From the NCBI RefSeq assembly GCF_016899755.1, contig NZ_JACJJC010000003.1, positions 1-64,000 of the forward strand: 64,000 bases of DNA, given 5' to 3'. A program made the translations under genes and the position numbers. Of the stretch, positions 52,918 to 62,568 are shown piece by piece (the first letter of the stretch is position 1; every line of letters starts with the position of its first letter). The notes under the pieces are model-generated. The model worked only from the letters and a program-made list of their open reading frames with translations. It was not told where the DNA came from and searched no databases. Origin of the DNA: Sutterella massiliensis. Lineage in GTDB: Bacteria > Pseudomonadota > Gammaproteobacteria > Burkholderiales > Burkholderiaceae_F.

Positions 52918-53565
52918 AGGTTCCGATAGAGCATCTTGCTTCTTCAAAGTGAAAAATTGAAGCTGCGCCAGGGAATTGACAGGCCAAAAAACACTTCTCA
53001 AATCGCGCCGAGAAGAGGATCAATTTTTTCGGAAATTCGAGAAGAATCCCCTAGGGATACCACCCTACCCCATGAAGAGTATGTTTTGCTTAAAATTTAA
53101 GCAATAGCCTAAGTGATTGATTCATTTAGGAACCGTCATATTCTCCACATATTTCCACCAAGTTATTCACAGTTTCTGTGGAAAACTCGTGTGCGAACCC
53201 CATACCAACACCCCGGCAGCCAGTACCGCTTTTCCAACCGAACAAGTTACTCGCTCTAGTCAATTCGCTTTTCGGGAAACGGGTTTTGCCCGCACTTCGC
53301 CCCCTTTGAGAACCGTGTTTCAAATTGGGGATAACTTTTCGAAACCCCTTGAATTTCGAGCAAAAAACGTCGCCGGCAGCGAAATTTCAATTGTTCGTAT
53401 TTTATTAATAGTTGTTCGGAAATTTTAAACTTCTTGCTTTTTCTCAACGCCGATTCTGTCAAAGAAAAACGCCCGATTTCCCGAAAATGATCCTCATCTT
53501 TTCGAAAAAACGAGCGTTTTTGCACCCCGATCGGAGGCATATTGACGCGTTGTACTACGGCGTTT
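52918..53565. other. AT-rich gene-free stretch with DnaA-box-like sequences
   Basis: No gene is supported. TTCTCCACA (53141-53149), ATTTCCACC (53151-53159), TTATTCACA (53163-53171), TGTGGAAAA (53177-53185, inverted TTTTCCACA) and TGGGGATAA (53326-53334, inverted) match or nearly match the DnaA box TTATNCACA. AT-rich tracts flank them at about 53080-53135 and 53385-53430. It could be a replication origin or a DnaA-titration site. Confidence 0.45.
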
Positions 53566-54054
53566 TCAGCGTCGATCGTAACGGAGAAAATCCACGCGGT
53601 AGGGACGCTTTTCGGTGGGTTCGAGCGTGCGGAAGCGCATCTTGCGGAAACGCGCCGCAGGAATCGTTGGGAAGCGCGCGTCGCCCTCGAACGACTTGTC
53701 GAGCAGCGTGATCCAAATGCGGTCTGCAAGGGGGAGCGCCTGACGATAGATCTGCTCGCCCCCGATCACGCAGATGCGTGCCGCGCCCGAGGCTTGAGCC
53801 GCCTCCAGCGCCTCGTTCAAGCTTCCGACGCGAAGCGCACCCTTGGCTTCGTAGGTTCGGCTGCGCGTGATGACAATGTTGAGGCGCCCCGGGAGCGCTC
53901 TGCCGATCGACTCCCAGGTCTTGCGGCCCATGATGACGGGCGTGCCCATCGTCGTCGCCTTGAAAAAAGCGAAGTCTTCTGGAATACGCCAGAGAAGCTT
54001 GTTGTTCGCACCGATCACGCCGTTCTTGGCGCACGCGGCAATGAGTTCGATCAT
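53566..54054 (-). CDS. folA: Dihydrofolate reductase
   Basis: A 162-residue enzyme: IAACAKNGVIGANNKLLWRIPED carries the Met20-loop region and catalytic Asp, then PVIMGRKTWESIGRALPGR, VITRSRTYEAKGA and ICVIGGEQIYRQALP. It reduces dihydrofolate produced by ThyA, encoded just upstream. ATG 54054 with GGGAG upstream is preferred over a longer start at 54102 inside thyA. Confidence 0.95.
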   Translation of the reverse strand: MIELIAACAKNGVIGANNKLLWRIPEDFAFFKATTMGTPVIMGRKTWESIGRALPGRLNIVITRSRTYEAKGALRVGSLNEALEAAQASGAARICVIGGEQIYRQALPLADRIWITLLDKSFEGDARFPTIPAARFRKMRFRTLEPTEKRPYRVDFLRYDRR

Positions 54055-54068
54055 GCTTGAGGCTCCCG

Positions 54069-54872
54069 TCAGACCGCCACGGGCGCCTTGATCGCGGGCC
54101 ACGGTTCGTAGCCCTCGAAGGAAAAGTCTTCGTACTTGTAGTCGAAGATCGAATCGGGCTTACGCGCAATGCGAAGCGTCGGATAGGGACGCGGCTCACG
54201 CGAGAGCTGCAGCTCGACCTGCTCGACATGGTTGTCGTAGATGTGCACGTCGCCGCCCGTCCAGACGAATTCGCCGGGTTCAAGCCCGCACTGCTGCGCA
54301 AGCATATGCGTGAGCAGCGAATAGCTCGCAATATTGAAGGGCACCCCGAGGAAGAGGTCGCAGCTGCGCTGATAGAGCTGGCAGGAGAGCTTCCCGTCGG
54401 CCACGTACGTCTGCCAAAGACAATGGCAGGGCGGCAGCGCCATCTGACCGATCTCGCCCGGATTCCAAGCACAGACGATCATGCGGCGGCTGTCGGGCGA
54501 GCGCTTGATCGTTTCGACAAGCTCGGCGATCTGGTCGACTTCGGTGCCGTCGGGACGGCGCCAGTGACGCCACTGGTGACCGTAGACGGGCCCGAGGTCG
54601 CCGTTTTCGTCGGCCCACTCGTCCCAGATCGTCACGCCGTTGTCGTGGAGGTACCCGATGTTGGTCGACCCCGAGAGGAACCAAAGCAGTTCGTGAATGA
54701 TCGAGCGCGTGTGAAGCTTCTTCGTCGTGACGAGGGGGAAGCCTTCCGACAAATCGAAGCGGATCTGTCTGCCGAAAACCGAGCGCGTACCGGTGCCAGT
54801 ACGGTCGGACTTATGCACGCCGTGCTCGAAGACGTCCCGAAGGAGCGTCTCGTACTGGTTGTACTGCGCCAT
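54069..54872 (-). CDS. thyA: Thymidylate synthase
   Basis: The 267-residue enzyme shows the canonical motifs: [19 protein letters not shown], the [15 protein letters not shown] block, the catalytic [12 protein letters not shown] with the Cys nucleophile, [20 protein letters not shown] and [12 protein letters not shown]. It makes dTMP. folA follows after 14 bases, giving a thyA-folA operon. Confidence 0.97.
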   Translation of the reverse strand: MAQYNQYETLLRDVFEHGVHKSDRTGTGTRSVFGRQIRFDLSEGFPLVTTKKLHTRSIIHELLWFLSGSTNIGYLHDNGVTIWDEWADENGDLGPVYGHQWRHWRRPDGTEVDQIAELVETIKRSPDSRRMIVCAWNPGEIGQMALPPCHCLWQTYVADGKLSCQLYQRSCDLFLGVPFNIASYSLLTHMLAQQCGLEPGEFVWTGGDVHIYDNHVEQVELQLSREPRPYPTLRIARKPDSIFDYKYEDFSFEGYEPWPAIKAPVAV

Positions 54873-54917
54873 AGCCTTTACCTGTGAGCTGAAAAAGCTG
54901 AACTGAGAAAATTAAAA

Positions 54918-54938
54918 ATCCGAGCCTCGGGCTCGGAT
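54918..54938 (-). terminator. Hairpin ahead of thyA
   Basis: On the minus strand ATCCGAGCC and GGCTCGGAT form a 9-bp stem followed by TTTTTAAT. It lies upstream of thyA and likely ends residual read-through from cstA. Confidence 0.8.
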
Positions 54939-55045
54939 GACGACCGTGATGATAAGGCCTGCGGCGTCCCCCGCGCTTTGGGGAAGCGTGATTTCTTTTC
55001 GATCGCATTGCCCGGAACGCAGACGGCCACTCTAATGGAAGAAAA

Positions 55046-55085
55046 AACCGCTTGGCCGCGGAACGTGCCCGCGGCGAAAGCGGTT
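55046..55085 (-). terminator. Terminator of cstA
   Basis: On the minus strand AACCGCTT and AAGCGGTT enclose an inner CCGCGG pair and are followed by a run of T residues. It lies 89 bases after the cstA stop. Confidence 0.75.
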
Positions 55086-55173
55086 CTTGCATTTCATCGC
55101 AGAATGACGCCCGCGCGTGAAGCGGTCGAGCCGAACGCCCGGCCGCTTCTTGCGGGCTGCACGCAAAGGTCGA

Positions 55174-57003
55174 TTATTCCTCGACGAGCGCCTTCACTTC
55201 CACGCCGTGCGAATCGCGCACCGTGCCTTCGATGCCGAGGAGCGCAATCCAGCGGCGCAGCGTGCCGGCGATCACGAAGAGCATCAGCACCATGACGACG
55301 ACAGAGAGCGTCGCGAGGAGGTACTGCTTCGCGGGCAGGTACTGATTCATGATGAGCCAGATGCCGGCCCAGAACGTGATGCACGTCATGAAGAGGCCGG
55401 GAACACCCGTCATCCACGCGTACTTGGCGTGATTGAGACGAATGATCACGGTCGTGCCGATCAGAAGCGTCACGGACGCGAGCAGCTGATTGCAGATGCC
55501 GAAGAGCGGCCAGATCGAGCCGATGTCGCCCGAATAAACGAGGTAGCCCCACGAACCGGTGAAGATGATCGACGTGATGACGATGCCGGGCCACCATTCC
55601 TTGTCGTTGAACTTCGGAATGACCTTGCCGACCATTTCCTGCAGGAAGAAGCGGCCGACTCGGGTGCCGGCGTCAACGGCCGTCAGAATGAAGACGGCTT
55701 CGAACATGATGGCGAAGTGATACCAGTACGCCATCAGATTTTCCATGAACGGAATCTGCGAGAAGATGTGCGCCATGCCGACGGCGAGCGACACGGAGCC
55801 GCCCGGACGAGCCATCAGGCTTTCCTGGACTTCCGCTTCAAGGTGCGGCAGCTCCTGCACGGCCATGCCGAGCGCAGCAAACTTTTCCGCGGGCGCATTG
55901 ATCGCGAAGTAGTCGGCCGGAACGAGCACGCAGGCAGCAACGAGCGCCATCACGGCAACGAAGCCTTCCATCAGCATCGCGCCGTAGCCTACGAAGAGCA
56001 CATCGCGTTCGTTGCTGATCATCTTCGGGGTCGTGCCCGTGCCGATGAGCGCATGGAAGCCCGAGAGCGCACCGCAGGCGATCGTGATGAAGATGAACGG
56101 AATCACCGGACCGCCCACGATCGGGCCGCCGCCCGAGATGAAGTCCGTGAAGGCGGGCATCTGGAAGTTGGGCATCACGAACGCAATGCCGATCGCCAGA
56201 CCCGCAATCGTACCGATCTTAAGGAAGGTCGAGAGGTAGTCGCGCGGCAGCAGCAGGAGCCACACCGGCAGGACCGAGGCGAAGAAGCCGTAGATCGGGA
56301 TCAGAAGGCTCATCGTCGGACGATCGATATCGAGCCAGCCGAAGTATTCCGGATGCGCGGCAACCCACGGGCCCGACAGGATGCAGAGGAAGAGCAGCAC
56401 GACGCCGATCAGCGTTGCGCCCTTCACGTCGCCCTTGCGCCAGACCTGCATGTAAAGCCCCATGATGATCGCGATGGGAATCGTCGCCGCAACCGTGTAG
56501 GTCGACCAGAGCGAGTTGTGCATCGCGTTCACGACGGCGATCGAAAGACCGGCGAGCGTGAGAATCAGAATCGCGAGCACGGCCCAGCTGGCAACGAAGC
56601 CCGTCGTGCGGTCGATCTCGGTCGAGGCGATGTAGGCGAGCGAGCGGCCGCGGTGGCGAACCGAGCAGAAGAGCACCACCATGTCGTGCACGCCGCCGGC
56701 GAGCACGCAGCCGATCAGGATCCAGAGGAGCCCCGGCATATAGCCGAACTGCGCAGCGAGAACGGGCCCGAGAAGCGGACCTGCGGCCGCGATGGCGGCG
56801 AAGTGGTGCCCGAAGAGCACGTACTTGTTGGTCGGCACGAAGTCCTTGCCGTCATCGTATTTGACGGCGGGCGTTTCGCGCGCGGCGTTGATATTGAGGA
56901 CTTTCTGAGCGATGAAAAGCCCGTAGAAGCGATAGGCGATGGCGAATACGCAGAGAGCCGCAAAGACGATCGTAAGCGCATTCACGCCGGAAGCTGGTTC
57001 CAT
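55174..57003 (-). CDS. cstA: CstA-family peptide/pyruvate transporter
   Basis: A 609-residue membrane protein with many hydrophobic segments and the family motifs GHHFAAIAAAGPLLGPVLAA and CGALSGFHALIGTGTTPKMI. The C-terminal tail EGTVRDSHGVEVKALVEE is cytosolic. CstA proteins import peptides or pyruvate under carbon limitation. ATG 57003 is chosen because upstream in-frame sequence encodes an Arg-rich stretch unlike the family. Confidence 0.93.
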   Translation of the reverse strand: MEPASGVNALTIVFAALCVFAIAYRFYGLFIAQKVLNINAARETPAVKYDDGKDFVPTNKYVLFGHHFAAIAAAGPLLGPVLAAQFGYMPGLLWILIGCVLAGGVHDMVVLFCSVRHRGRSLAYIASTEIDRTTGFVASWAVLAILILTLAGLSIAVVNAMHNSLWSTYTVAATIPIAIIMGLYMQVWRKGDVKGATLIGVVLLFLCILSGPWVAAHPEYFGWLDIDRPTMSLLIPIYGFFASVLPVWLLLLPRDYLSTFLKIGTIAGLAIGIAFVMPNFQMPAFTDFISGGGPIVGGPVIPFIFITIACGALSGFHALIGTGTTPKMISNERDVLFVGYGAMLMEGFVAVMALVAACVLVPADYFAINAPAEKFAALGMAVQELPHLEAEVQESLMARPGGSVSLAVGMAHIFSQIPFMENLMAYWYHFAIMFEAVFILTAVDAGTRVGRFFLQEMVGKVIPKFNDKEWWPGIVITSIIFTGSWGYLVYSGDIGSIWPLFGICNQLLASVTLLIGTTVIIRLNHAKYAWMTGVPGLFMTCITFWAGIWLIMNQYLPAKQYLLATLSVVVMVLMLFVIAGTLRRWIALLGIEGTVRDSHGVEVKALVEE

Positions 57004-57286
57004 AGAGATACCCGACGGGAGAGCACGCGCACGGCGCGAAAGGGGTTGTGCGCGCGGGGAACGATTCGGTCGGGGTGGGGCGCCCGCCGCTTCGTTCGCC
57101 TCGTTGTTGAATGCCTTCGCTGTTCGTTCTCTACCCGCGGGAGTGACCGCATGCAAAAAAACCGGCGAAGACCGCTGGAGCCCGCCGCGCGCCGAAGACG
57201 CGCCCACGGCGCCCCCACCCGCTCGAGTGAGGTGCGTCCCGGCACGTCTTCTCCACGTTTCGAACTCATCCGACAAAGAGAAAAAA

Positions 57287-57303
57287 GCGGCCCCGAAGGC
57301 CGC
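57287..57303 (-). terminator. Terminator of the 57395-57949 gene
   Basis: GCGGCC and GGCCGC form a stem with a CCGAA loop; on the minus strand six T residues follow. Nothing else is seen in 57004-57394 apart from the cstA leader. Confidence 0.8.
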
Positions 57304-57394
57304 CTTTCTGAGGGTATTCGGACATTCGAAAGTTTAGGCGCAAGGTAGTAGTTCCGAAACACCCAAAAGAGGTAATCCGCGCATTTATCGACGG

Positions 57395-57949
57395 TTAAGG
57401 CAAAAAGGCGTCATCTAAGGACAATTTATCCTTGAGACCGCATAAGAGCCCCGACCATTCGGCCATAAGATCGATGTAGTGCTTCGGACCGAATTCGCGC
57501 CCCGCGGCCGCCTCTTCGGCCTGCTTGGCCGAGAGCTTGTCGAGCGACTTCATGTACGCAGCGAGCGCACAGGCAATCGTCTCTTCGTCACCGGCCTCTG
57601 CGGCAGGCTTTTCGGCAAATTTGGCAATGAGTTCGGGGATCGAGGCGCGCAGATGCGCGGCGAGCTTCGCGCCGGCCCAGTCGTTGGGTTTGACGCGCTC
57701 GGCGCCGACATGCCCGCCGAGGATGGCGCAGCAGTCGAGGAAGAATTCACGCGCTTGACCGGCCACCTGCTCTGCGTCTTCATGGTCGGGCGAGTGCGTC
57801 GAGAGCCACGCGTGCTGCATGTGCGCGATGCCGAGCTCTTCGAGCACAAGAAAGACCGTGTTCTGGTCGGTGACGTCAATCGGATCGTGCGGCTTGAATT
57901 CGGCGCTGCGGGTTTCGTCCTGCGCCGGCGTTGCGTTCTGAGAAGTCAT
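57395..57949 (-). CDS. Hypothetical protein, helical
   Basis: A 184-residue acidic protein with no signal peptide. Segments NTVFLVLEELGIAHMQHAWL, AGQAREFFLDCCAILGGHVG and HYIDLMAEWSGLLCGLKDKL indicate an all-helical fold. It is monocistronic with its own terminator. I do not recognise the family. Confidence 0.7.
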   Translation of the reverse strand: MTSQNATPAQDETRSAEFKPHDPIDVTDQNTVFLVLEELGIAHMQHAWLSTHSPDHEDAEQVAGQAREFFLDCCAILGGHVGAERVKPNDWAGAKLAAHLRASIPELIAKFAEKPAAEAGDEETIACALAAYMKSLDKLSAKQAEEAAAGREFGPKHYIDLMAEWSGLLCGLKDKLSLDDAFLP

Positions 57950-58078
57950 TTGTCTTTTCCGATGATGATGGGCGACGCGGCCGAACCGAGAAAAATTTTG
58001 TCCCGGACACGTCCTGCGCGAGCAGTGCCTAAATGAGAAAGTCTAGCTTAAGGCGCTCTTTTCGACGCACCGCGTGCT

Positions 58079-58540
58079 TTAGTTATCTGTGTTCGCGAAG
58101 TCGGGCAGCGGCATGACTTCGTGTCCTTCTTCGATAAGCGCCTGCGCCTCCTCGGGCGAACAGATGCCCTTCACAAGCCGGTCGGGAGCGCTCCCCGCCC
58201 GCATGGCGCGAACTTCGTCGGGAAAGCGCTTTCCGACATCTTCGGCCTTTGCGGCAATCGAGCGCATCGCTCGGATCGCTTCGCCCTGCGCTGCCTGCAG
58301 CGCCTTTTCGCGCTCGAGCTTTCGCCGGTCTGAGAGATCTTTATTCGTATCGGTTCGTACGGTGCCGCGCACAGCCGAAAAATTCGGCGCATTGGGTCGA
58401 CGTTCGAGTACGCTCGATCCACACACCGGACACGCAAGCCTGCCAGCCTGCGCTTCCGTCTGCCAATCCGCATCGGTGCGCAACCAGCCTTCGAAAAAAT
58501 GCCCCGCTTCGCAGCAGAATGAGTACACCTTCAATGCCAT
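58079..58540 (-). CDS. DUF1178-family protein
   Basis: A 153-residue protein with the DUF1178 layout: an N-terminal VYSFCCEAGHFFEGWLRTDADW, a CPVCGSS zinc-knuckle-like pair, and the C-terminal half GKRFPDEVRAMRAG and EEAQALIEEGHEVMPLPDF. The family is conserved in proteobacteria with unknown function; two Cys pairs suggest a metal site. Confidence 0.88.
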   Translation of the reverse strand: MALKVYSFCCEAGHFFEGWLRTDADWQTEAQAGRLACPVCGSSVLERRPNAPNFSAVRGTVRTDTNKDLSDRRKLEREKALQAAQGEAIRAMRSIAAKAEDVGKRFPDEVRAMRAGSAPDRLVKGICSPEEAQALIEEGHEVMPLPDFANTDN

Positions 58541-58685
58541 GACGATTTTTTTGATTTTTTATCAGTAGGGTGATGACATTTTCGATTTTTTCTGATATAG
58601 TTCGCTTCTCTCAGCTCGGGGCAATCGAATCCCGACGCGCTGTGAGCCTTCACCCGGGACGCAGCGTTTGGTTGAGAACATCCAC

Positions 58686-58776
58686 GGAAGGATGGCAGAG
58701 TGGTTGATTGTACCGCCCTGGAAAGGCGGCATACGGAAATTCCGTATCGAGGGTTCGAATCCCTCTCCTTCCGCCA
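58686..58776 (+). tRNA. tRNA-Ser(GGA)
   Basis: A 91-nt class II tRNA: acceptor GGAAGGA/TCCTTCC, anticodon loop CTGGAAA (anticodon GGA), a long variable arm (ATACGGAAATTCCGTAT), T-loop TTCGAAT and encoded CCA. Its 3' end differs from the attachment-site fragment at 33341-33365. Confidence 0.97.
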
Positions 58777-58785
58777 GATTTTAGG

Positions 58786-58820
58786 AACCCCGTCAAACTG
58801 TTCGTTTGGCGGGGTTTTGT
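58786..58820 (+). terminator. Terminator of tRNA-Ser
   Basis: AACCCCG-TCAAAC and GTTTGG-CGGGGTT form a long stem followed by TTGTTTT, 9 bases after the tRNA end. Confidence 0.85.
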
Positions 58821-59003
58821 TTTCGAAATTCTGACATTGCGCTCGATTTTGAGCCATTTGACCCCGAGTTCTCCGGCAAGCTAGGGCGGTTTTTGCTCCC
58901 AGACGCAGCCCACCGAAGGCCGTGTTCCCTTTGCGACAACAACCGTCGCATAGCTCGATAAATTGATTGTTAGAAAAACCTTATCAATCAAGGATATCGA
59001 GAC

Positions 59004-60155
59004 ATGCAGATCACCGGCAATCTCCTTAAAAAGCCCATCCCGCTCGCCGAACTTCGCTACGGCATCATTGCTGTCGCCATCGGCCCAGAAGCACTCGATA
59101 CGCTTCTCCTAAACGAATTTCCGCTCGAAGACTCGACTTGGAAAGCTTGCAACGTCGGCGCGGTGAGCCGCGACAGCACTTCTCGCACAGAAATGGCAGG
59201 CACAGCATTTTGGGAAGCGCTTGCACGAAATGCTTCGTACCGAGTGCGCGCACTGGCAGCAGAACGACCGCTTTCGACAGCAACGCGCCTGAAGCTTCTC
59301 CGCGACCGCTCGACCATGGTGCGCGAAACGATTCTCGAGAACGCCGAAGCAACCGCCGCAATCGCACGAACACCCGAAGGCAGAGAAGCCCTGACGTCAG
59401 CGCGAAGCAAATGCGCAGCTTCGGCAGAGGAAGGTCAAGCGGCCGAGCCCTTCCGGCTCCGAATCAACCACGCAGAAGCGCCCGTCGAAATTGAGCTTCG
59501 GTCGCCGCGCTCGATCACAAGCGCCGTCAAGTTTCTGATCAGCGCATACAAACGAGCCGACGACTGTCTTTTGTCGAGCGCTCCTGCCATCGGCATCGAC
59601 AGTGCTGCACGGCTTGACGAAATTTGCTCTCTCCTATCGCGCGACCCGAGTCCGATCGTTCGAATGACGGCCGCGCGTGCCGTCGACGACCCAGAATCCG
59701 AAGCCGCATTACTTTTCGCGCGCGATGCTCTCGCTGCCGTCCGCGAAAGTCTCATCGTTCTCCCGAAGCACCTTTCGCTGCCAGAACTCGAGCGCTTTCT
59801 CAATGACGACCCCGACCGCCTTCTCATGTTCCTTGACAAACTGCTCAAAGGCCCTTTTGCTCTTGTGTGGCTCGGTCGTCTCCTCTCGGACACGGATCCG
59901 CAGGTGCGTAACGAGACGCTGTCGATCTGCCCGGAAAGCCTCCTTCATGAGTGGCTCCTCGGCCGTCTGAAGCACGCCGGCCAAGAAAGCAGTGAAAAAG
60001 CAGTCGACGAAGGCGTAGCGGATTGGATCGACCTCGATGATGAGGATGAGACCGATGAAGAGGCTTTCGACATCGACGACGAACCGGACGACGACAATCT
60101 GCAAACGCGACGAAGCCGGATCGCCATGCGAAACGCCCGAATCGACCGATGCTAA
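59004..60155 (+). CDS. Unknown protein with HEAT-like helical repeats and an acidic tail
   Basis: A 383-residue protein. Segments NASYRVRALAAERPLSTATR, DPSPIVRMTAARAVDDPESE and DTDPQVRNETLSICPESLLH have the D-x-x-x-V-R spacing of HEAT/leucine-rich-variant repeats. A run of Asp and Glu (DLDDEDETDEEAFDIDDEPD) lies near the C-terminus. The start follows an AAGGATATCGAG leader. It is followed after 12 bases by a second unknown gene. A scaffold or protein-binding role is inferred from the repeats. Confidence 0.7.
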   Translation: MQITGNLLKKPIPLAELRYGIIAVAIGPEALDTLLLNEFPLEDSTWKACNVGAVSRDSTSRTEMAGTAFWEALARNASYRVRALAAERPLSTATRLKLLRDRSTMVRETILENAEATAAIARTPEGREALTSARSKCAASAEEGQAAEPFRLRINHAEAPVEIELRSPRSITSAVKFLISAYKRADDCLLSSAPAIGIDSAARLDEICSLLSRDPSPIVRMTAARAVDDPESEAALLFARDALAAVRESLIVLPKHLSLPELERFLNDDPDRLLMFLDKLLKGPFALVWLGRLLSDTDPQVRNETLSICPESLLHEWLLGRLKHAGQESSEKAVDEGVADWIDLDDEDETDEEAFDIDDEPDDDNLQTRRSRIAMRNARIDRC

Positions 60156-60167
60156 AGGAGAAAGCGC

Positions 60168-61226
60168 ATGGAAAACCGTTCCGCACTTGAGATGCCCGCG
60201 CTTGCGCAAGCGCTCTCGCTTGCCGCCGTTTATCTGCCGCAGGATGGCTGTGCTTACGACCGCATCACGCTCGACATTGTGCTCGCAACCGCCGCGAATC
60301 TTCTGCGGCACAACCGGCCGGAAAACGAAGTGCGCCTCGCGATCCTCTGGCAGCTGCCTGCTTCGGCTGCCGAGCAGCTCGTGCCCGAGCACTTGCGCCC
60401 AGACCTTAAGGCACTCGCCGTGTTTTTTGATCGGACACTTGACTTTCTCGCTGCCGACGAGCCTCTCGAACCCGACGACATCGAACGCCAGGCGGACGAA
60501 ATACTTACGCCGATACCCGACGCTGCTCGAATCGTCGCCGCAGTCCACCTCAAAGCGATTGTCGATCGCTCACCCAAACGCGTCTTCTACGCAGCCGATC
60601 GACCCGAGCCTGATCGAGCTCTTTTCTTTACTCGACTGCTCGCGCTCGCCAAAACGTTTGCCGCAGGCACGTCGGACTTGTCGGGCGAGCGGCTGCTCCT
60701 CTCGGTGAAGGCGGCCATACGTTCGGCCCGGCTCAAGCAGACGCTCCTGCCCGACGAAATGGACGATCGCATCTGGCTGTTCCAAATTCGCCAGGAAGTC
60801 CCGACCGAAAAACGCGAAGCCATTTTGAAGCGGCTCGACAAGTTCCTCAGCGCGCTCTGGCTCAAGGTCGGCTGCGTACCGGGAAAAAACGGCGAAGGAA
60901 CTGACCCCTGGCGGAACGATGCACTCTACGTGCTTCTCGAAGAAGCCCGTGCGGAAAATACACCGGCGCTCGAACGCTGCATGGCGAGCCTCGCCGTCCG
61001 ATTCCAAAACCTTTTCAGCGTTCGAAGGCTCGCCCGAGACGACGTGCGCAGCGACATTTGCTGGCGGCTGCTCTCCATGGATCATTGGCACATGGGTCTG
61101 CGCTATGCCGGTCGGCACAAGTGGCTTTGCCAATCAACATCGGCAGACCCGCTCGCGGCCATCATTCAGAGTCAGCCCGAGAGCGACCTCGAGCGGGCGA
61201 TCAGCGCATTCGAAAACGCCACTTAA
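60168..61226 (+). CDS. Unknown helical protein, second gene of the pair
   Basis: A 352-residue protein with no signal peptide or membrane segment. AAGGAG precedes ATG 60168. Helical stretches ALEMPALAQALSLAAVYLP and EKREAILKRLDKFLSALWLK and a Trp/His-rich MDHWHMGLRYAGRHKW block near the C-terminus stand out. It forms an operon with the HEAT-like gene and ends before a bidirectional terminator. I do not recognise the family. Confidence 0.7.
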   Translation: MENRSALEMPALAQALSLAAVYLPQDGCAYDRITLDIVLATAANLLRHNRPENEVRLAILWQLPASAAEQLVPEHLRPDLKALAVFFDRTLDFLAADEPLEPDDIERQADEILTPIPDAARIVAAVHLKAIVDRSPKRVFYAADRPEPDRALFFTRLLALAKTFAAGTSDLSGERLLLSVKAAIRSARLKQTLLPDEMDDRIWLFQIRQEVPTEKREAILKRLDKFLSALWLKVGCVPGKNGEGTDPWRNDALYVLLEEARAENTPALERCMASLAVRFQNLFSVRRLARDDVRSDICWRLLSMDHWHMGLRYAGRHKWLCQSTSADPLAAIIQSQPESDLERAISAFENAT

Positions 61227-61288
61227 AGGCGTACGCCTCGAAAATGACCTTCACGCAGCGAGTCGTTGCGCCGGCAAGCGGGCAGCAA

Positions 61289-61322
61289 AAAGCCGAAGTC
61301 ACCGACAGGCGGCCTCGGCTTT
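61289..61322. terminator. Bidirectional hairpin between convergent genes
   Basis: AAAGCCGA and TCGGCTTT form an 8-bp stem between two genes that face each other, with A residues on one side and few T residues on the other. Confidence 0.6.
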
Positions 61323-61359
61323 CAAGTGAAATCTCACGCAGAGGAAGTGTTCACTTACT

Positions 61360-62307
61360 TTACTTCATCGCTTCGGGCAGAACGAGCGAACGAACATCAA
61401 CGGCCTTTTCCATCATGCCGTTATCGATCAGGAACTTCTGATCGAGTTCGAGCCCCTTGATGTCGGCTTCGGTGAGCGTGTCGTAGAAGTTCGACCAATC
61501 GTAGAGCTTCTTGGCGTCGTCAATACTCACGCCCTGCGCTTTGGCGCCGATCTGAAGCGCTTCATCCTGATGCGTTCGGATCCATTCAAGCGCCGCGCGG
61601 TTGACTTCGACCACCTTGCGGAAAGCTTCCGGATAGTCTTGAGCAAACGACTTGCGAACGGTCATGACGAGGTTGGGCTCAACATAGCCTTCGCACGTAG
61701 CGATGGTCTTCGCGCCCGCTTCATGCGCCTTGATGACGAGGTTCGCTGCCAGCAGCCCCGCGTCGACCTTGCCCGAGAGAACCGCCGTCATCGCGGCGCC
61801 CGGATCCATGTTGATGAATTCGACGTCGTTGATCGACATCCCTTCCTTCAGAAGCGAGGCAACGAGGAGCTGATGAAGCACCGTACCCTTGGGACCGGCA
61901 ACGCGCTTACCCTTCAAATCTTTCACCGAGAGCGACTCGCCCGGACGCCCCACGATCGCGAAGATTTCCTTCGGATGCGCCACACCCGTCGCAACTGCGA
62001 TGGGATTGCCCGCACCCGCAGCCATCAGAAGGCTCGCGGTATTCATCACGGCCGAAAAGTCGAGATCGCCCGAAGCCATCGCCTGCCCCTGAACGGCACC
62101 CGAATTGATCACGCGCCACTTGATTTCGACGCCTTCCTGCTTGAAGGCCTCTTCGAGCATGCCGCGCTCCTTCATCACGATGTTCTGCAGATTGAAGGGT
62201 GCTTTGACATACGTGATCGAAATGGCCTTGGGCATGTCGGCCGCCTGCGCGAAAGCCGCAGCCGCGCAGCAGAAAGCCGCCAGCGCGGCCTTGATTTTCA
62301 TATTCAT
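61360..62307 (-). CDS. ABC transporter substrate-binding protein, sulfonate/nitrate/taurine type
   Basis: A 315-residue exported protein: signal peptide (AALAAFCCAAAAFAQAAD), then an NMT1/SsuA-like fold with SITYVKAPFNLQNIVMKERG, INSGAVQGQAMASGDLDFSA, GPKGTVLHQLLVASLLKEG and DPGAAMTAVLSGKVDAGLLA. It would deliver an anionic ligand such as an aliphatic sulfonate to the fused permease-ATPase encoded upstream on the same strand. The 262-base gap between them holds no gene. Confidence 0.87.
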   Translation of the reverse strand: MNMKIKAALAAFCCAAAAFAQAADMPKAISITYVKAPFNLQNIVMKERGMLEEAFKQEGVEIKWRVINSGAVQGQAMASGDLDFSAVMNTASLLMAAGAGNPIAVATGVAHPKEIFAIVGRPGESLSVKDLKGKRVAGPKGTVLHQLLVASLLKEGMSINDVEFINMDPGAAMTAVLSGKVDAGLLAANLVIKAHEAGAKTIATCEGYVEPNLVMTVRKSFAQDYPEAFRKVVEVNRAALEWIRTHQDEALQIGAKAQGVSIDDAKKLYDWSNFYDTLTEADIKGLELDQKFLIDNGMMEKAVDVRSLVLPEAMK

Positions 62308-62568
62308 TTTCTTTTCCCTCTTGTGCGACGGGTCCGCCCGAGAGCGTTCGGCTGCGCGGACGCCGGCGGCGCCAGCGGTGCCACTAGAAAAAAACGCAGG
62401 AAAGACCTCGGCAAGCGCTCGTGAAAGCGGACCATCGGCTCATTTTACGGTCGCGATTTCTCCCGATCGAGCGCCGAGAGCAGGAGTCGCGCGGTCTACG
62501 TCTTTTGAAGTGCTCTTGCCGCTCACTGCGGTGGTAGGCAACCGGCCTATCGACCTGAGAGACGCCGC

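Noticed and set aside
55117..57348. Long plus-strand open frame (743 codons)
   Set aside because: It is antisense to cstA and consists of charged low-complexity sequence typical of high-GC shadows.
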